A stretch of DNA of 64,000 nucleotides from Natrarchaeobius oligotrophus (GTDB lineage: Archaea > Halobacteriota > Halobacteria > Halobacteriales > Natrialbaceae). The notes beneath the pieces are model-generated. The model ran no database searches. It saw nothing but the letters and a program-made list of their open reading frames with translations, and was not told the DNA's origin. The stretch spans positions 62,001 to 126,000 of the forward strand of contig NZ_REFZ01000009.1 in the NCBI RefSeq assembly GCF_003841465.1, written 5' to 3'. Of this stretch, positions 1 to 8,616 are shown one piece after another. Each line of letters begins with the position of its first letter. Within the stretch, counting starts at the first letter, position 1. The translations under genes and the position numbers were made by a program.

Positions 1-1
1 C

Positions 2-385
2 ACGACGATCTTCTTTTCCTCGCACGTGTTGAGCGAAGTTCGACGCGTCTGCGATCGCGTCGGAATCCTTCGCGACGGGGAACTCGTCGGACTCGAGGAC
101 GTCGAAACCCTGCTCGATCAGGGCGGCAAGCGCGTCCGCGTTCAGACGATCGACGAGGCCAGCGAGGCGCTCGCGACGCTCGACGGCGTCGTCGACGTCG
201 ATGCGTTCGCCGACGGCCTCCAGTTCGTCTACACCGGCGACTACAACGCGTTGCTCGAAGCGCTCGCGTCGTACGACGTTCGCGAGATCGAGATCAGCGA
301 GCCGCCGCTCGAGGACGTCTTCATGCACTACTACGGACCGGACGGGTCGGCCACCGACGATCCGGAGGGCGAGTCCAGTGTTTGA
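2..385 (+). CDS. ABC transporter ATP-binding protein, C-terminal part (cut by window edge)
   Basis: The reading frame is open from the first bases of the window, so this is the tail of a longer gene. It begins at the switch (H-loop) region, FFSSHVLSEV, the histidine that senses ATP gamma-phosphate in ABC ATPases. It continues with DRVGILRDGELV, the usual end of the nucleotide-binding domain, and then an acidic C-terminal domain of about 90 residues ending in EPPLEDVFMHYYG, typical of ABC-2 exporter ATPases. Walker A, Walker B and signature motifs lie outside the window. The stop overlaps the next gene by 8 bases, so the pair should form one exporter. Substrate unknown. Confidence 0.9.
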   Translation, partial: TTIFFSSHVLSEVRRVCDRVGILRDGELVGLEDVETLLDQGGKRVRVQTIDEASEALATLDGVVDVDAFADGLQFVYTGDYNALLEALASYDVREIEISEPPLEDVFMHYYGPDGSATDDPEGESSV

Positions 386-1163
386 GACGACCCGGTACGA
401 AATGGGCCGTCGCGTTCGCGGGACGGCGATACTGACCGTCGCGATCGGCCTGTACGCGGCGTTCATCGTCTGGTACTTCACCGTTCTGGAGGGGGTCGAC
501 TACGATCAGATGCTCGAGTCGATGCCGCCCGCGATGATGGACGCGTTCGGGATCGAGACCCTGGCGACGATCGAGGGCTTTCTGGGATCGCAGATCTACA
601 GTTTCGTCTGGCTGCTCGGACTGGGACTGTACTTCGCCTACGCCGCCGGCGGGCTCGTCGCGAACGACGCCGAGCACGACCGGCTGGATCTGTTGCTTTC
701 GTTTCCCGTTTCCAGATCGCGTCTCCTCCTCGAGAAAGTCGCTTCACTTTTCCTCCCGTTGATCGCGCTCAACGTCGGCGTCGGCGCGACCGTTTACGTC
801 CTCGCCGCGGTGATCGGCGAACCGATCGACGTCGCCAATCTCGCGCTCGCCCACGCGCTGTCGGTCCCGTACCTGCTGGTCTGTGCGGGGATCGGGCTGG
901 TGCTGTCCGTGCTGGTCGACCGGGCCGCCGTCGCGGAACGAGCCGCGATCGGCGTCGTGTTCGTGCTCTTTCTGCTCGAGTCGGTCGTCGGCGGGGCGGA
1001 CGAACTCGAGTGGATCCAGTATCTCAGTCCAACGTACTACTACGAGCCGACGCCGGTTCTCATCGACGGCTCGTACGAACCGATCGACGCCGCGATCCTG
1101 CTGACCGCGTTCGTCGGACTGGTGATCGTCGCAACGGTGTTGTTTGACCGACGCGACGTGTAG
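378..1163 (+). CDS. ABC-2 type transporter permease
   Basis: This is the membrane partner of the preceding ATPase, about 261 residues with roughly six hydrophobic segments. The first lies just after the N-terminus (TILTVAIGLYAAF) and the last at the C-terminus. Between segments 2 and 3 is NDAEHDRLDLLLSFPVSR, the cytoplasmic coupling motif seen in ABC-2 permeases of the NosY/ABC-2 type. The chosen start is a GTG inside the last codons of the ATPase gene, giving VFETTRYEMG. An ATG eight codons later is the alternative, and the open frame further upstream is only antisense-like arginine/serine-rich sequence. Likely an exporter or stress-related transporter; cargo not deducible. Confidence 0.88.
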   Translation: MFETTRYEMGRRVRGTAILTVAIGLYAAFIVWYFTVLEGVDYDQMLESMPPAMMDAFGIETLATIEGFLGSQIYSFVWLLGLGLYFAYAAGGLVANDAEHDRLDLLLSFPVSRSRLLLEKVASLFLPLIALNVGVGATVYVLAAVIGEPIDVANLALAHALSVPYLLVCAGIGLVLSVLVDRAAVAERAAIGVVFVLFLLESVVGGADELEWIQYLSPTYYYEPTPVLIDGSYEPIDAAILLTAFVGLVIVATVLFDRRDV

Positions 1164-1250
1164 TTCCGCAATCTGACGTTCGTCGACCCCGAAACGACGA
1201 TCGACGGCCCAACCCCACACCGCTTTCACCGATCGCACGCATTCTCGGGT

Positions 1251-2462
1251 ATGAACCGACGGGCGATCGAGTCACGACGCGCGGCTGCGCTCGCGACGTT
1301 GCGACTCCAGTACCCGGATACGCTGTCGGCCGTTGGCGTGCGTCCGCTCCACCCGCGAACCGGCGATCCGTACCCCGACGACGAGCGCCACCTCGTGGCG
1401 ACCTGCCGTTCGGTATCGAACTTCGCGATCGGAGCACTCCTCGACGGACCGGACTGGTGTCAGGACGCCGCCAACCGCGCGCTCGAGTGCTTGCATCCGT
1501 TTCGGGCGACCGATGGCTCGGGCTACCACCGTCTGGTCGCGTCGACCGGCGAGCCGACCGATCGAACGAGGTCGGCCTACGGTCACGCGTTCGTCCTCCT
1601 CGCGTATGCGCGGGCGACCGACGCCGGGATCGACGGCGCTCGGGACCGGCTCGAGCACGCGGCCGATCTGATCGACGACGAGTTTCGCGACGCCGGCGGG
1701 CTGATTCGCAGCGACTGCGATCCGGACTGGACCGAACGCGAACCCTACCGCGGACAGAACGCGAACATGCACGCTTGCGAGGCGTTCCTCGCGGCACACG
1801 AGGCGACCGACGACATCCGCCACCTCGAGCGGGCGGGGCAGATTGCCGAGCGGATCGCCGTCGAGCTGGCGACCGAAACCGACGGACTGCTCTGGGAACA
1901 CTACACCGACGAGTGGGAACACGACTTCGCGTACAACCGCGATCGGCCACACCACCAGTTTCGACCGCCGGGCTACCAGCCCGGCCATCACGTCGAGTGG
2001 GCGAAACTCCTCGCGCTCCTCGACCGATACGACGACGCGAACGCGCCGCCCGACGGCTGGTACGAACGCGCCACCGAGCTGTTCGACGCGGCCGTCGACC
2101 TCGGCTGGACCGGCGACGGCTTCGCCTACACCGTCGACGCCGACGGTGCGACCATCGTTTCGGACCGCTACGGCTGGGCGCTCGCTGAAGGCATCGGTGC
2201 GGCTGCGGCGCTCGCCGAGCGAGCGTCAGCACACGGTGACGTCGAGGCTCGCGACCGGTTTCTCTCTTGGGAGTCTCGGTTCCTCGAGTGCGCAGACGAG
2301 TATCGGGGTCCCGCGGGACTCTGGTACGAAAAGCGCCTGGCTGACGCGCAAGGCGGCGACCTTCTCGCACCGGAGCCGCCCGTCGTCGAGCCGGATTACC
2401 ACCCGGTTACCGCGTTCTTCGAATCCTGGCGATCCCGACGAGCGATCGCGGACTCGAGGTGA
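1251..2462 (+). CDS. AGE family epimerase/isomerase (N-acylglucosamine 2-epimerase-like)
   Basis: A 403-residue protein with the layout of the (alpha/alpha)6-barrel AGE superfamily (N-acylglucosamine 2-epimerase, mannose isomerase, YihS). Visible family motifs are YRGQNANMHACEAFLAA (about residue 165), LLWEHY (about 212) and PGHHVEWAKLL (about 243), which supply the catalytic histidines and substrate-binding residues in this family. Expected chemistry is aldose-ketose isomerisation or C2 epimerisation of a sugar in the cytosol. It lies 87 bases after the ABC-2 permease on the same strand. The exact sugar cannot be named. The start is the ATG after a short GC-rich leader; no strong TATA is visible. 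Confidence 0.85.
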   Translation: MNRRAIESRRAAALATLRLQYPDTLSAVGVRPLHPRTGDPYPDDERHLVATCRSVSNFAIGALLDGPDWCQDAANRALECLHPFRATDGSGYHRLVASTGEPTDRTRSAYGHAFVLLAYARATDAGIDGARDRLEHAADLIDDEFRDAGGLIRSDCDPDWTEREPYRGQNANMHACEAFLAAHEATDDIRHLERAGQIAERIAVELATETDGLLWEHYTDEWEHDFAYNRDRPHHQFRPPGYQPGHHVEWAKLLALLDRYDDANAPPDGWYERATELFDAAVDLGWTGDGFAYTVDADGATIVSDRYGWALAEGIGAAAALAERASAHGDVEARDRFLSWESRFLECADEYRGPAGLWYEKRLADAQGGDLLAPEPPVVEPDYHPVTAFFESWRSRRAIADSR

Positions 2463-3006
2463 TCGGTTCGATCTCGCACGCGTTTCTACCAGCAGCGTTC
2501 TTCGACGGGGTTGGGGTGGATTCCTTCGATAGTCGGCAGGGCGGTGTATCACGCAAAATTCGACATCGGCATAAAAACCAATTCACAAATCTATTAGTGA
2601 TACTATCATATTATAATCAAAATCAGCGATATGGGGGACTTTCGAGGCTGGAAATAAATCTGAGATATATTGACGAAATATACTTCTTTCGATCTATATG
2701 TGAATGTATATATCTCAACATTAGTGTTTCTCACAACAGCAGCCGACTGACACCTCTGTCGCCCACGTTCGATCTCATCATCACAAAATGATATACTAGT
2801 CTAGTTCCTGTTGGAATGGGGAGAACACTCATTTCGTTCGTCTCGACAGCCGACACATGTGCGCTCGATGCGAACCGTTCTCTCGGACACGCCAGTTGCG
2901 CGTACCACTACCGTTCAGACTCACCAGCGTTCCCGCGTCGAGACGCTCGCGATGATCGACGTGTTCCGTCCAAACTTATATATCCTCTAAACGGATACGT
3001 TAAAAT
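2463..3006. other. Gene-free gap with AT-rich core
   Basis: No convincing gene. Roughly positions 2560-2810 are strikingly AT-rich compared with the surrounding DNA, with many TATA-like words in both directions. The open frames that cross it encode no recognisable protein. The right end carries the uspA promoter (TATA-like cttatatatc at 2975-2984). It marks the boundary between the exporter/sugar genes and the catabolic region and could be a remnant of inserted DNA, but no inverted-repeat ends or target duplication were recognised. Confidence 0.5.
2975..2984 (+). promoter_or_regulatory. TATA box of the UspA gene
   Basis: Sequence cttatatatc centred about 27 bases before the ATG at 3007. At this spacing transcription would begin at or next to the start codon, giving a leaderless mRNA as is usual in haloarchaea. 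Confidence 0.65.
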
Positions 3007-3408
3007 ATGAGTACCATACTACTGCCGATCGACGACGACGAACAGCACGCGAAGGACCAGATCGCAACCATCACCGGTCTGCCGTTCGAAACCCACGAGC
3101 TAACCGTCACGGTGTTACACGTCTTCACGGACAATCCGAACAGCGCATCGATAACCCAGCTCAAGTCCGCGCGTCTCATCGAGGAGGCGCTTCAGGACGA
3201 AGGCATCGACGTCGAACTGGACGAACGGAGTAACGATCCGGCGGACGAGATCTTATCGTACGCCGAAGAACACGACGTGGACGCGATCTGTCTCGCCGGA
3301 CGCAAGCGATCGAGGACCGGAAAGTTACTCTTCGGAAGCGTCACGCAGGACGTCATTTTGAACTCGAACCTGCCGATACTCGTCGCTGGAACCGATCCCG
3401 TAGAGTAG
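3007..3408 (+). CDS. Universal stress protein (UspA family)
   Basis: A 133-residue single-domain Usp protein. The N-terminus STILLPIDDDEQ is the first strand with the conserved aspartate. The C-terminal GRKRSRTGKLLFGSVTQDVI (about residues 98-117) contains the G-2x-G-9x-G(S/T)-like ATP-binding loop, followed by the last strand LPILVAGT. These proteins bind nucleotides and are induced under stress. It is a single-gene unit with its own TATA box. Nothing ties it directly to the catabolic genes. Confidence 0.9.
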   Translation: MSTILLPIDDDEQHAKDQIATITGLPFETHELTVTVLHVFTDNPNSASITQLKSARLIEEALQDEGIDVELDERSNDPADEILSYAEEHDVDAICLAGRKRSRTGKLLFGSVTQDVILNSNLPILVAGTDPVE

Positions 3409-3660
3409 CGCCCGTCTCCCTCGCTGGAGTGTCGGCCGTCCCTCGGCGGAAACCGTTCGTTCCCGTTATCAGTACACCTCGAGCCGCCGTTCTCTCGACT
3501 GTTCGTCCGTTCCTGTCCCGTCCACCGACCGATGCGGCCACTCGGTAGGTCCTCTTGCCTGGTCGATCGTCCCTTCGAATCTACAGCAGGTGGGGTATGG
3601 GTTGATACACTCCGAACTGACCGATCGACGCGCGTCCCATCGCGGCTCTACGGGCGTTGC

Positions 3661-4452
3661 CTACACGAACGCAACTGGCCGGGCCCATCCGGCACTGGCG
3701 TTTTCGATCTTGATCGGATAGGTTACCAGGTGGACCCCCGTTCGCCGGGGAAGCTCGTCGAAGTTCGCCATCTTTTCGATCTGACAGTATTCGGCCTCGC
3801 GTCCGGCCAGGTGTGCGGGCCACAGTTCGGAGTTGTCCTGCGTTTCCTTGTATCGCTCTCCCATCGTTTCGAACGGTTTGTCGAAGCCGTACGCGTCGAT
3901 ACCGATCACTTTCACTCCCTGGTTCACGAGGTGTTTGGTCGCTTCCGCGCCCATCCCAGGAAAGTCGGTGAGATACTCGGGCGAACCCCAGAGTTCGTCC
4001 GCGCCGGTTTCGATGAGAACGATCTCCCCGGCTGAGAGCGTGTGATCGATCGTCTCGAGCTGTTCGTCGATCTCGTGCGGTTGAATCTCCGTCCCGTTGT
4101 CTTTCCAGGTGAAATCCAGCACGACGGCTTCACCGCAGAACCAGTCCGTGGGTAGTTCGTCGATCGTTTTCGACGTCTCTCCTTCCGACTCCGGTCCGTA
4201 GTGCCAGGGTGCATCGACGTGCGTTCCCGTGTGCGGAATCGCGGTCACTTCTTCCCAGGCGAGGCCGCTCCCGCCCGGAAAATCGTCCGCCGTGATATCT
4301 CCGTACCCCGACTCACGAAGGTTCTGTGCGAGCCGTTCTGCTCCACCCTCGTGATCCCAGTAGTCCACGTGGGGTTTCCACGGTTCGCTGTCCGAATCCG
4401 GAACGATGCCAAGACTGAGGTCTATTTGCTCCAGCGAGTCGAATGCTTTCAT
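3661..4452 (-). CDS. Cyclase family protein (metal-dependent hydrolase)
   Basis: 263 residues, matching the length of the cyclase / kynurenine formamidase-like family. The metal-binding signature HxGTHxDxPxH is intact as HTGTHVDAPWHYG (about residues 73-85). Further family features are IVLIETGADELWG and VIGIDAYGFDKP. Members hydrolyse amides, lactams or lactones (N-formylkynurenine, isatin, cyclic imides) with Mn or Zn. It is read away from the alcohol dehydrogenase, with a perfect 17-base palindrome between its TATA box (around 4484-4491) and its ATG, so it is probably repressor-controlled. The N-formyl-amide chemistry of the family would fit N-heterocycle breakdown, but that is inference. 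Confidence 0.88.
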   Translation of the reverse strand: MKAFDSLEQIDLSLGIVPDSDSEPWKPHVDYWDHEGGAERLAQNLRESGYGDITADDFPGGSGLAWEEVTAIPHTGTHVDAPWHYGPESEGETSKTIDELPTDWFCGEAVVLDFTWKDNGTEIQPHEIDEQLETIDHTLSAGEIVLIETGADELWGSPEYLTDFPGMGAEATKHLVNQGVKVIGIDAYGFDKPFETMGERYKETQDNSELWPAHLAGREAEYCQIEKMANFDELPRRTGVHLVTYPIKIENASAGWARPVAFV

Positions 4453-4464
4453 GCAGTGCTGCGA

Positions 4465-4481
4465 ATCTATTCCGAATAGAT
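4465..4481. promoter_or_regulatory. Perfect 17-base palindrome, probable operator
   Basis: ATCTATTC-C-GAATAGAT, eight-base arms around one central base. It lies between the TATA-like cttaag of the minus-strand cyclase gene and its ATG at 4452, covering the expected transcription start, which is where an archaeal repressor would block initiation. The core TATTCCGAATA recurs at 8182-8192. Confidence 0.6.
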
Positions 4482-4607
4482 CCTCTTAAGTGATTTGGTT
4501 ACGGTATCCCTTTCTTCCTCTCCCGAGGGGATAGACGCTCGTGAACGAGCCGCTTTCGACGCTGGATCATCCAAAGATTAATGTGCCGCAGTGAATTCTA
4601 TCGTGGC

Positions 4608-5690
4608 ATGTCAACCCACGGCCAGACAGCACTGCCCAGTGAAATGGACGCGCTCGTCGTCGAGGAGGCGGGAGAGTGGTCGATAGAGACGGTAGATACG
4701 CCGGAGATCGATCAAACCGACAACGTCCTGTGTAAGGTCGAGACGGTATCGATCTGTGGAACCGACCCCAAGATATTCCACGGCGACGTCGACGGCTGGC
4801 CGCCTTCGTTCCCGTTCACGCCGGGACACGAGTGGGCCGGGACCGTCGTCGAAACCGGCGACGACGTCTCGAGACTGTCGCCGGGCGACCGAGTCTTCGC
4901 GGAGACCCACCACGGCTGTGGCTACTGCGAAAACTGTCGGAACGGCAAGTACAACCTCTGTGAAAATTACGGCGATTTCGATAGCGGACACCGCCAGATC
5001 GGACACACCTCGAGCGGCGCCTACGCGGAGTACATCGCGGCACCCGCGGACACGCTGTATCACCTGCCCGAATCGATCTCCTTTACGGAAGGCGCGTTGC
5101 TCGACGTGAACGCGATCGCGCTGTACCTCGCGGAGCGGGGCAACATCGGGCCCGCCGCGAACGTCGCCGTGATCGGGACGGGAACCGTCGGCTTGCTGGC
5201 GATACAGAACGCGAAGGCACTGGGTGCCGGCAACGTAATCGCGATCGGAAGCGAGGATCGAAACGCGGTTGGAGCGGATCTCGGCGCGGATCACACGATT
5301 CCGTACACCGACGACGACGTCGTCGAACAGGTGCTGTCGCTCACCGACGGCGTCGGCGTGGACGTCACCCTCGAGGCGGCGGGAACGTCCTCGTCGTTCT
5401 CGCAGGCGGTGACGATCACTCGAAAGGGCGGCACCGTCAGTCTCGACGGCATTCCGAAGAACAATCACCAGGAGATTCCGATGGCCGATCTGGTGACGGA
5501 GGAGATCGAATTCCGCGGCTGCAGGGCCCACGCGAACCGGGCTGAGGCGAGCGCGCGGTTAGTGGAGAACGAAACCGTCGACGTTTCGGCGCTCGTCACC
5601 CACGAGTTTTCGTTCGACGAGTTCGAGACAGCCTACGAAACGTTCGTCGAACGCCGTGACGGCGCGATCAAGGTCGCTTTGCACGTCTGA
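4608..5690 (+). CDS. Zinc-dependent alcohol dehydrogenase (MDR family)
   Basis: About 360 residues, a medium-chain dehydrogenase. The catalytic zinc site is SICGTDPK and PGHEW near residues 48-75. The structural zinc cysteines are in GCGYCENCRNGKYNLC near 103-118. The NAD(P) Rossmann motif is GTGTVGLLAIQNA near 190. It resembles threonine/sorbitol-type dehydrogenases and should oxidise a secondary or polyol-type alcohol. The ATG at 4608 is preferred because an AT-rich aaagatta lies about 30 bases before it; an in-frame ATG at 4581 and one at 4644 are alternatives. It is divergent from the cyclase gene and followed after 69 bases by an MFS carrier, likely in the same transcript. Confidence 0.9.
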   Translation: MSTHGQTALPSEMDALVVEEAGEWSIETVDTPEIDQTDNVLCKVETVSICGTDPKIFHGDVDGWPPSFPFTPGHEWAGTVVETGDDVSRLSPGDRVFAETHHGCGYCENCRNGKYNLCENYGDFDSGHRQIGHTSSGAYAEYIAAPADTLYHLPESISFTEGALLDVNAIALYLAERGNIGPAANVAVIGTGTVGLLAIQNAKALGAGNVIAIGSEDRNAVGADLGADHTIPYTDDDVVEQVLSLTDGVGVDVTLEAAGTSSSFSQAVTITRKGGTVSLDGIPKNNHQEIPMADLVTEEIEFRGCRAHANRAEASARLVENETVDVSALVTHEFSFDEFETAYETFVERRDGAIKVALHV

Positions 5691-5759
5691 TCGTCGGACG
5701 AACCCGTCGCCACATCACCCGAAACGCGATCGAACGATACGGTCGGTAACTCGTCGGAA

Positions 5760-6989
5760 ATGAAGTCACCCGTCGCCCACGTGATGTTAGTGCTCGGTAC
5801 GATCGGGTACGTCTGGCTCATGTTCGTTTGGCTGCTCGTTCCGGCGTTTCTCGGTCCGATCAGCGACGAACTCTCGCTCTCGAACACGCAGGCGGGGCTC
5901 CTTACGGGTGCGATCTCCTTCGTCTACATTCCATTTGCGCTGTGGAGCGGAATCATCACCGACCGAATCGGTGCCCCCCGAGCGATCGGATACGGACTGG
6001 CCCTGTTCGGTTGCGCACAGCTTCTCAGGAGCTTCGCACACGAGTTCTGGTCGATTCTGTTGCTGACCGTGCTGATCGGGGTCGGCGGGACTGCGATTAC
6101 GTTCGGCCTCCCGAAACTCGTCTCGACGCTGTACCCTCCCGAGCGCTCGGGGACGATGTCGTCGCTGTACCTCGTCGGGATGTACGCCGGGACCGCCGCA
6201 GCGTTCGCGATCGGTCGATCGATAGCAGGACCGTTGCTCGGCGGATGGCGACCGGTATTTTTTTACAGCGGTCTCGCCGTTCTGGGCTTCTGTGCCGTCT
6301 GGTTTCTGGCGTTCGTCTGGGCGAGACGGCATGTGTCCGCGTGGCGAACCGCTGACGGTCGAACCGACGGACGCTCCGCCGGAGGATCTTCGGACGTCTC
6401 TTCCGATCTCCGACGTCTCCTCCGGCATCGGGGCGTACTTCTGCTCGCGGTCGTCGGGTTCTCGTATCTCCTGCTCGTCCACGGGTTGCAAAACTGGCTG
6501 ACCGTTATCCTCCAAGAACGCGGCGTGACGACGGAGATCGCCGTGTGGACGACCAGTCTGTTCGTCGCGGCGCAACTCGTCGGAACGCTTGTTCTGCCGC
6601 CGATATCGGATTTCAAGACGAGCCGTCGATCTGCCGTTTTCTCGTGTGGCGTATTTGCGTCGGCGGGAACGTTTGCCTTGCTGGTGGTCGACGACGCCGT
6701 CGTTCCGATCGCGTTCGCCGTTTTCGTTGCCGGTTTCGGCCTCGGCGGCCTGGCGACGTTCGTTCGCTCGCTTCCCGTCGAGATGGAAGGCGTCGAGAGT
6801 ACGCTGGTGGCGACCGCGGTGGGCCTGGTGTTCATGATCGGGGAGGTCGGCGGATTCGTCGGTCCTCTACTCGTCGGCGCTCTCGCGGACCGAACGGGCT
6901 CGTTTACGCTCAGCATTTTTTCCCTCCTGATCGGTAGTCTGGTAATACTCGCCGCGAGCGCCTTCCTCACGCACGCCGATCACGGATAG
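5760..6989 (+). CDS. MFS transporter
   Basis: 409 residues with about 12 hydrophobic helices and the signature loop between helices 2 and 3, SGIITDRIGAPRAIG (about residues 62-76). The central cytoplasmic loop (about 190-225) is hydrophilic and serine/arginine-rich. It is nearest in style to the CynX/NimT or anion:cation symporter-like carriers, so an organic-anion substrate is plausible. No clear TATA box lies directly before it, and it follows the alcohol dehydrogenase by 69 bases, suggesting co-transcription. Confidence 0.87.
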   Translation: MKSPVAHVMLVLGTIGYVWLMFVWLLVPAFLGPISDELSLSNTQAGLLTGAISFVYIPFALWSGIITDRIGAPRAIGYGLALFGCAQLLRSFAHEFWSILLLTVLIGVGGTAITFGLPKLVSTLYPPERSGTMSSLYLVGMYAGTAAAFAIGRSIAGPLLGGWRPVFFYSGLAVLGFCAVWFLAFVWARRHVSAWRTADGRTDGRSAGGSSDVSSDLRRLLRHRGVLLLAVVGFSYLLLVHGLQNWLTVILQERGVTTEIAVWTTSLFVAAQLVGTLVLPPISDFKTSRRSAVFSCGVFASAGTFALLVVDDAVVPIAFAVFVAGFGLGGLATFVRSLPVEMEGVESTLVATAVGLVFMIGEVGGFVGPLLVGALADRTGSFTLSIFSLLIGSLVILAASAFLTHADHG

Positions 6990-7083
6990 CGCGGATGCGC
7001 TCCCCTCGGCAACGGCGTATTCGCCGAGAACCGATCCGCAGGCCAAGCCAAAATTTAATGTATCGACCGTACGATGATCTGTC

Positions 7084-7791
7084 ATGGCCGAATTCGTCGA
7101 TCTGAGCCAGGAGATTTACAGCCAACACCCCGTCTACTTCGCGCACCCGGATACGGTGGTCTGGACCGACACGACGTTCGAGGATTCCGAGTACATCTTT
7201 CGGACGCAGGCCGGAATCGACGAGCCGACGTTCACGTACGAGTCGCGTACGTTTCAGATATCGGAACACGGTCCGAGCCACGTCGATTCGATCCGACACT
7301 TCAAACCCGACGGGGAGCCGATCGACGAAATGCCCCTCGAAAACTTTCACACGCCGGGCAAGGCGATCGACGTTTCCCACTGCGATCCGAACGGGTACGT
7401 TACGGTCGACGACGTACGCACGGCTCTCTCCGAGACCGGCCAGACGCTCGAGGAAGGCGATACCTTGTTACTCCACACCGGTCACTACGACCGAACCTAT
7501 CCCGAGCGCTCGTACAACGAACAGCACACCGGCTTGACGGAAGCGGCGACTCGATGGATTATCGAAGCGGGCGTCGCGAACTTCGGCGTGGATCAACCCA
7601 GCCCGGACAATCCGAGCGGAACGTATCCGTGTCACACCCTCTGCACCGAGTACGAAGTACCCCACATGGAAAACCTCTGTAATATCGACCGCGTAGTGGG
7701 TGACGATTTCACGTTTATCGGGTTTCCGCTGCCGTTACGTGGTGGAACCGGCTCTCCGATTCGGGCGGTAGCCAAGCTCGAAGACGAGTGA
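7084..7791 (+). CDS. Cyclase family protein, second paralogue with altered motif
   Basis: 235 residues, the same hydrolase family as the gene at 3661-4452 but clearly divergent. The metal signature reads HGPSHVDSIRHF (about residues 62-73). The H-x3-H-x-D-x3-H ligand pattern is kept, but the usual Gly, Thr and Pro of HxGTHxDxP are replaced by Pro, Ser and Ile. Other family blocks are LLLHTGHYDRTYP and FGVDQPSPDNP. A TATA-like aaatttaatg at 7051-7060 is about 28 bases before the ATG, so the gene is probably leaderless and separately transcribed. Expected role: opening of a cyclic amide or lactone, or formamide hydrolysis; substrate unknown. Confidence 0.82.
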   Translation: MAEFVDLSQEIYSQHPVYFAHPDTVVWTDTTFEDSEYIFRTQAGIDEPTFTYESRTFQISEHGPSHVDSIRHFKPDGEPIDEMPLENFHTPGKAIDVSHCDPNGYVTVDDVRTALSETGQTLEEGDTLLLHTGHYDRTYPERSYNEQHTGLTEAATRWIIEAGVANFGVDQPSPDNPSGTYPCHTLCTEYEVPHMENLCNIDRVVGDDFTFIGFPLPLRGGTGSPIRAVAKLEDE

Positions 7792-8162
7792 CCGTCTGCT
7801 CGATCCAGGAGGAGGTTCCGTTTGGAGCCGCCTAGATATTCAGAACTCTTGCTATTCCGTCGTGGCTGTGCGTTGGCTCGAATCCCGAACCATGGGGTGT
7901 GTTAAGTGATCCCACAATTTGGGACGTTCCACCTGCGCGGTTTCCTCGCCGGAACGCGCCGCTGGATCGCCGTCGAGAGTCTACTGGCGATCGCGAGTCC
8001 GTTCCACTATTTCCCCGCTGATCGTAGTACGGCAAGTAGCTCGCCCGCTAGCTCATTGCTCGGTACGTTTTGATACCGGAGCGCTCGTATCGCCTTCACG
8101 CGTGGTATCACGACTCGTCGAGTCTCGTCGAGTCGGCTCGCCTTTCGTAGAGAGCCCCGCCG

Positions 8163-8192
8163 TGGAATCTGTGCGTTCCATTATTCGGAATA
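8163..8192. promoter_or_regulatory. Two adjoining operator-like palindromes
   Basis: TGGAA-N8-TTCCA at 8163-8180, followed after one base by TATTCGGAATA at 8182-8192. The second is the reverse complement of the core of the palindrome in front of the cyclase gene at 4465-4481. A TATA-like tactatatcc adjoins it at 8191-8200. Confidence 0.45.
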
Positions 8193-8447
8193 CTATATCC
8201 CACGGCCAGTGTCGTGTCCCCGTCGGCTCGGGGAGCTCCGGAAACTTTTGACAGTCGTACGAGAGTAAATATCTGGGATTTATCTCGCCGCTATCCTGTA
8301 CTCTGGCCCGAGTGTATTTATTTACGACCGTACTCGTGTAATGCTACGTCGGATCGGCCGCCTCTCACTATATATAGTTCTCCTATGCGGAATCCTCTCG
8401 AAACGTTCGCCGGGAATAACCGTCTCTGACCGTATCCTAACATAATG

Positions 8448-8462
8448 TTCCACTCTGTGGAA
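8448..8462. promoter_or_regulatory. Inverted repeat TTCCAC-TCT-GTGGAA
   Basis: Perfect six-base arms with a three-base spacer, 154 bases before the VOC gene start. The TTCCA/TGGAA half-sites resemble binding sites of IclR-type regulators, two of which are encoded in this window. Binding is inferred only. Confidence 0.4.
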
Positions 8463-8616
8463 TCAGCGGCGAACACTATGATATATGTTGTCCATTCACT
8501 TGCCACTCGTCCGGTCGCCGATTCGAACAGCCAGCGACGGATCGAGACGCGGCGTTCGCCGACGGAAGCAACGCGCTCACCACAATTTTTTATCGAAGCC
8601 GGGTGAAGGTTCGTGC

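Larger units (their letters stand above)
7792..8616. other. 825-base gene-free regulatory gap
   Basis: No supportable gene. It holds several operator-like inverted repeats: TCCCA-N5-TGGGA at 7910-7924, TGGAA-N8-TTCCA at 8163-8180, TATTC-G-GAATA at 8182-8192 and TTCCAC-TCT-GTGGAA at 8448-8462. There is an AT-rich stretch around 8360-8390 (cactatatatag). The right end carries the promoter of the VOC gene (cacaattttttatc at 8581-8594). The density of palindromes is high for a gap whose only downstream gene is one short VOC protein, so a small RNA or a missed short gene is possible. Confidence 0.5.

Noticed and set aside
2459-2791. Open frame crossing the AT-rich gap (about 110 residues)
   Set aside because: Composition (many Ile, Asn, Tyr, no acidic bias) is unlike haloarchaeal proteins, no motif is seen, and its start overlaps the end of the isomerase gene without a promoter.
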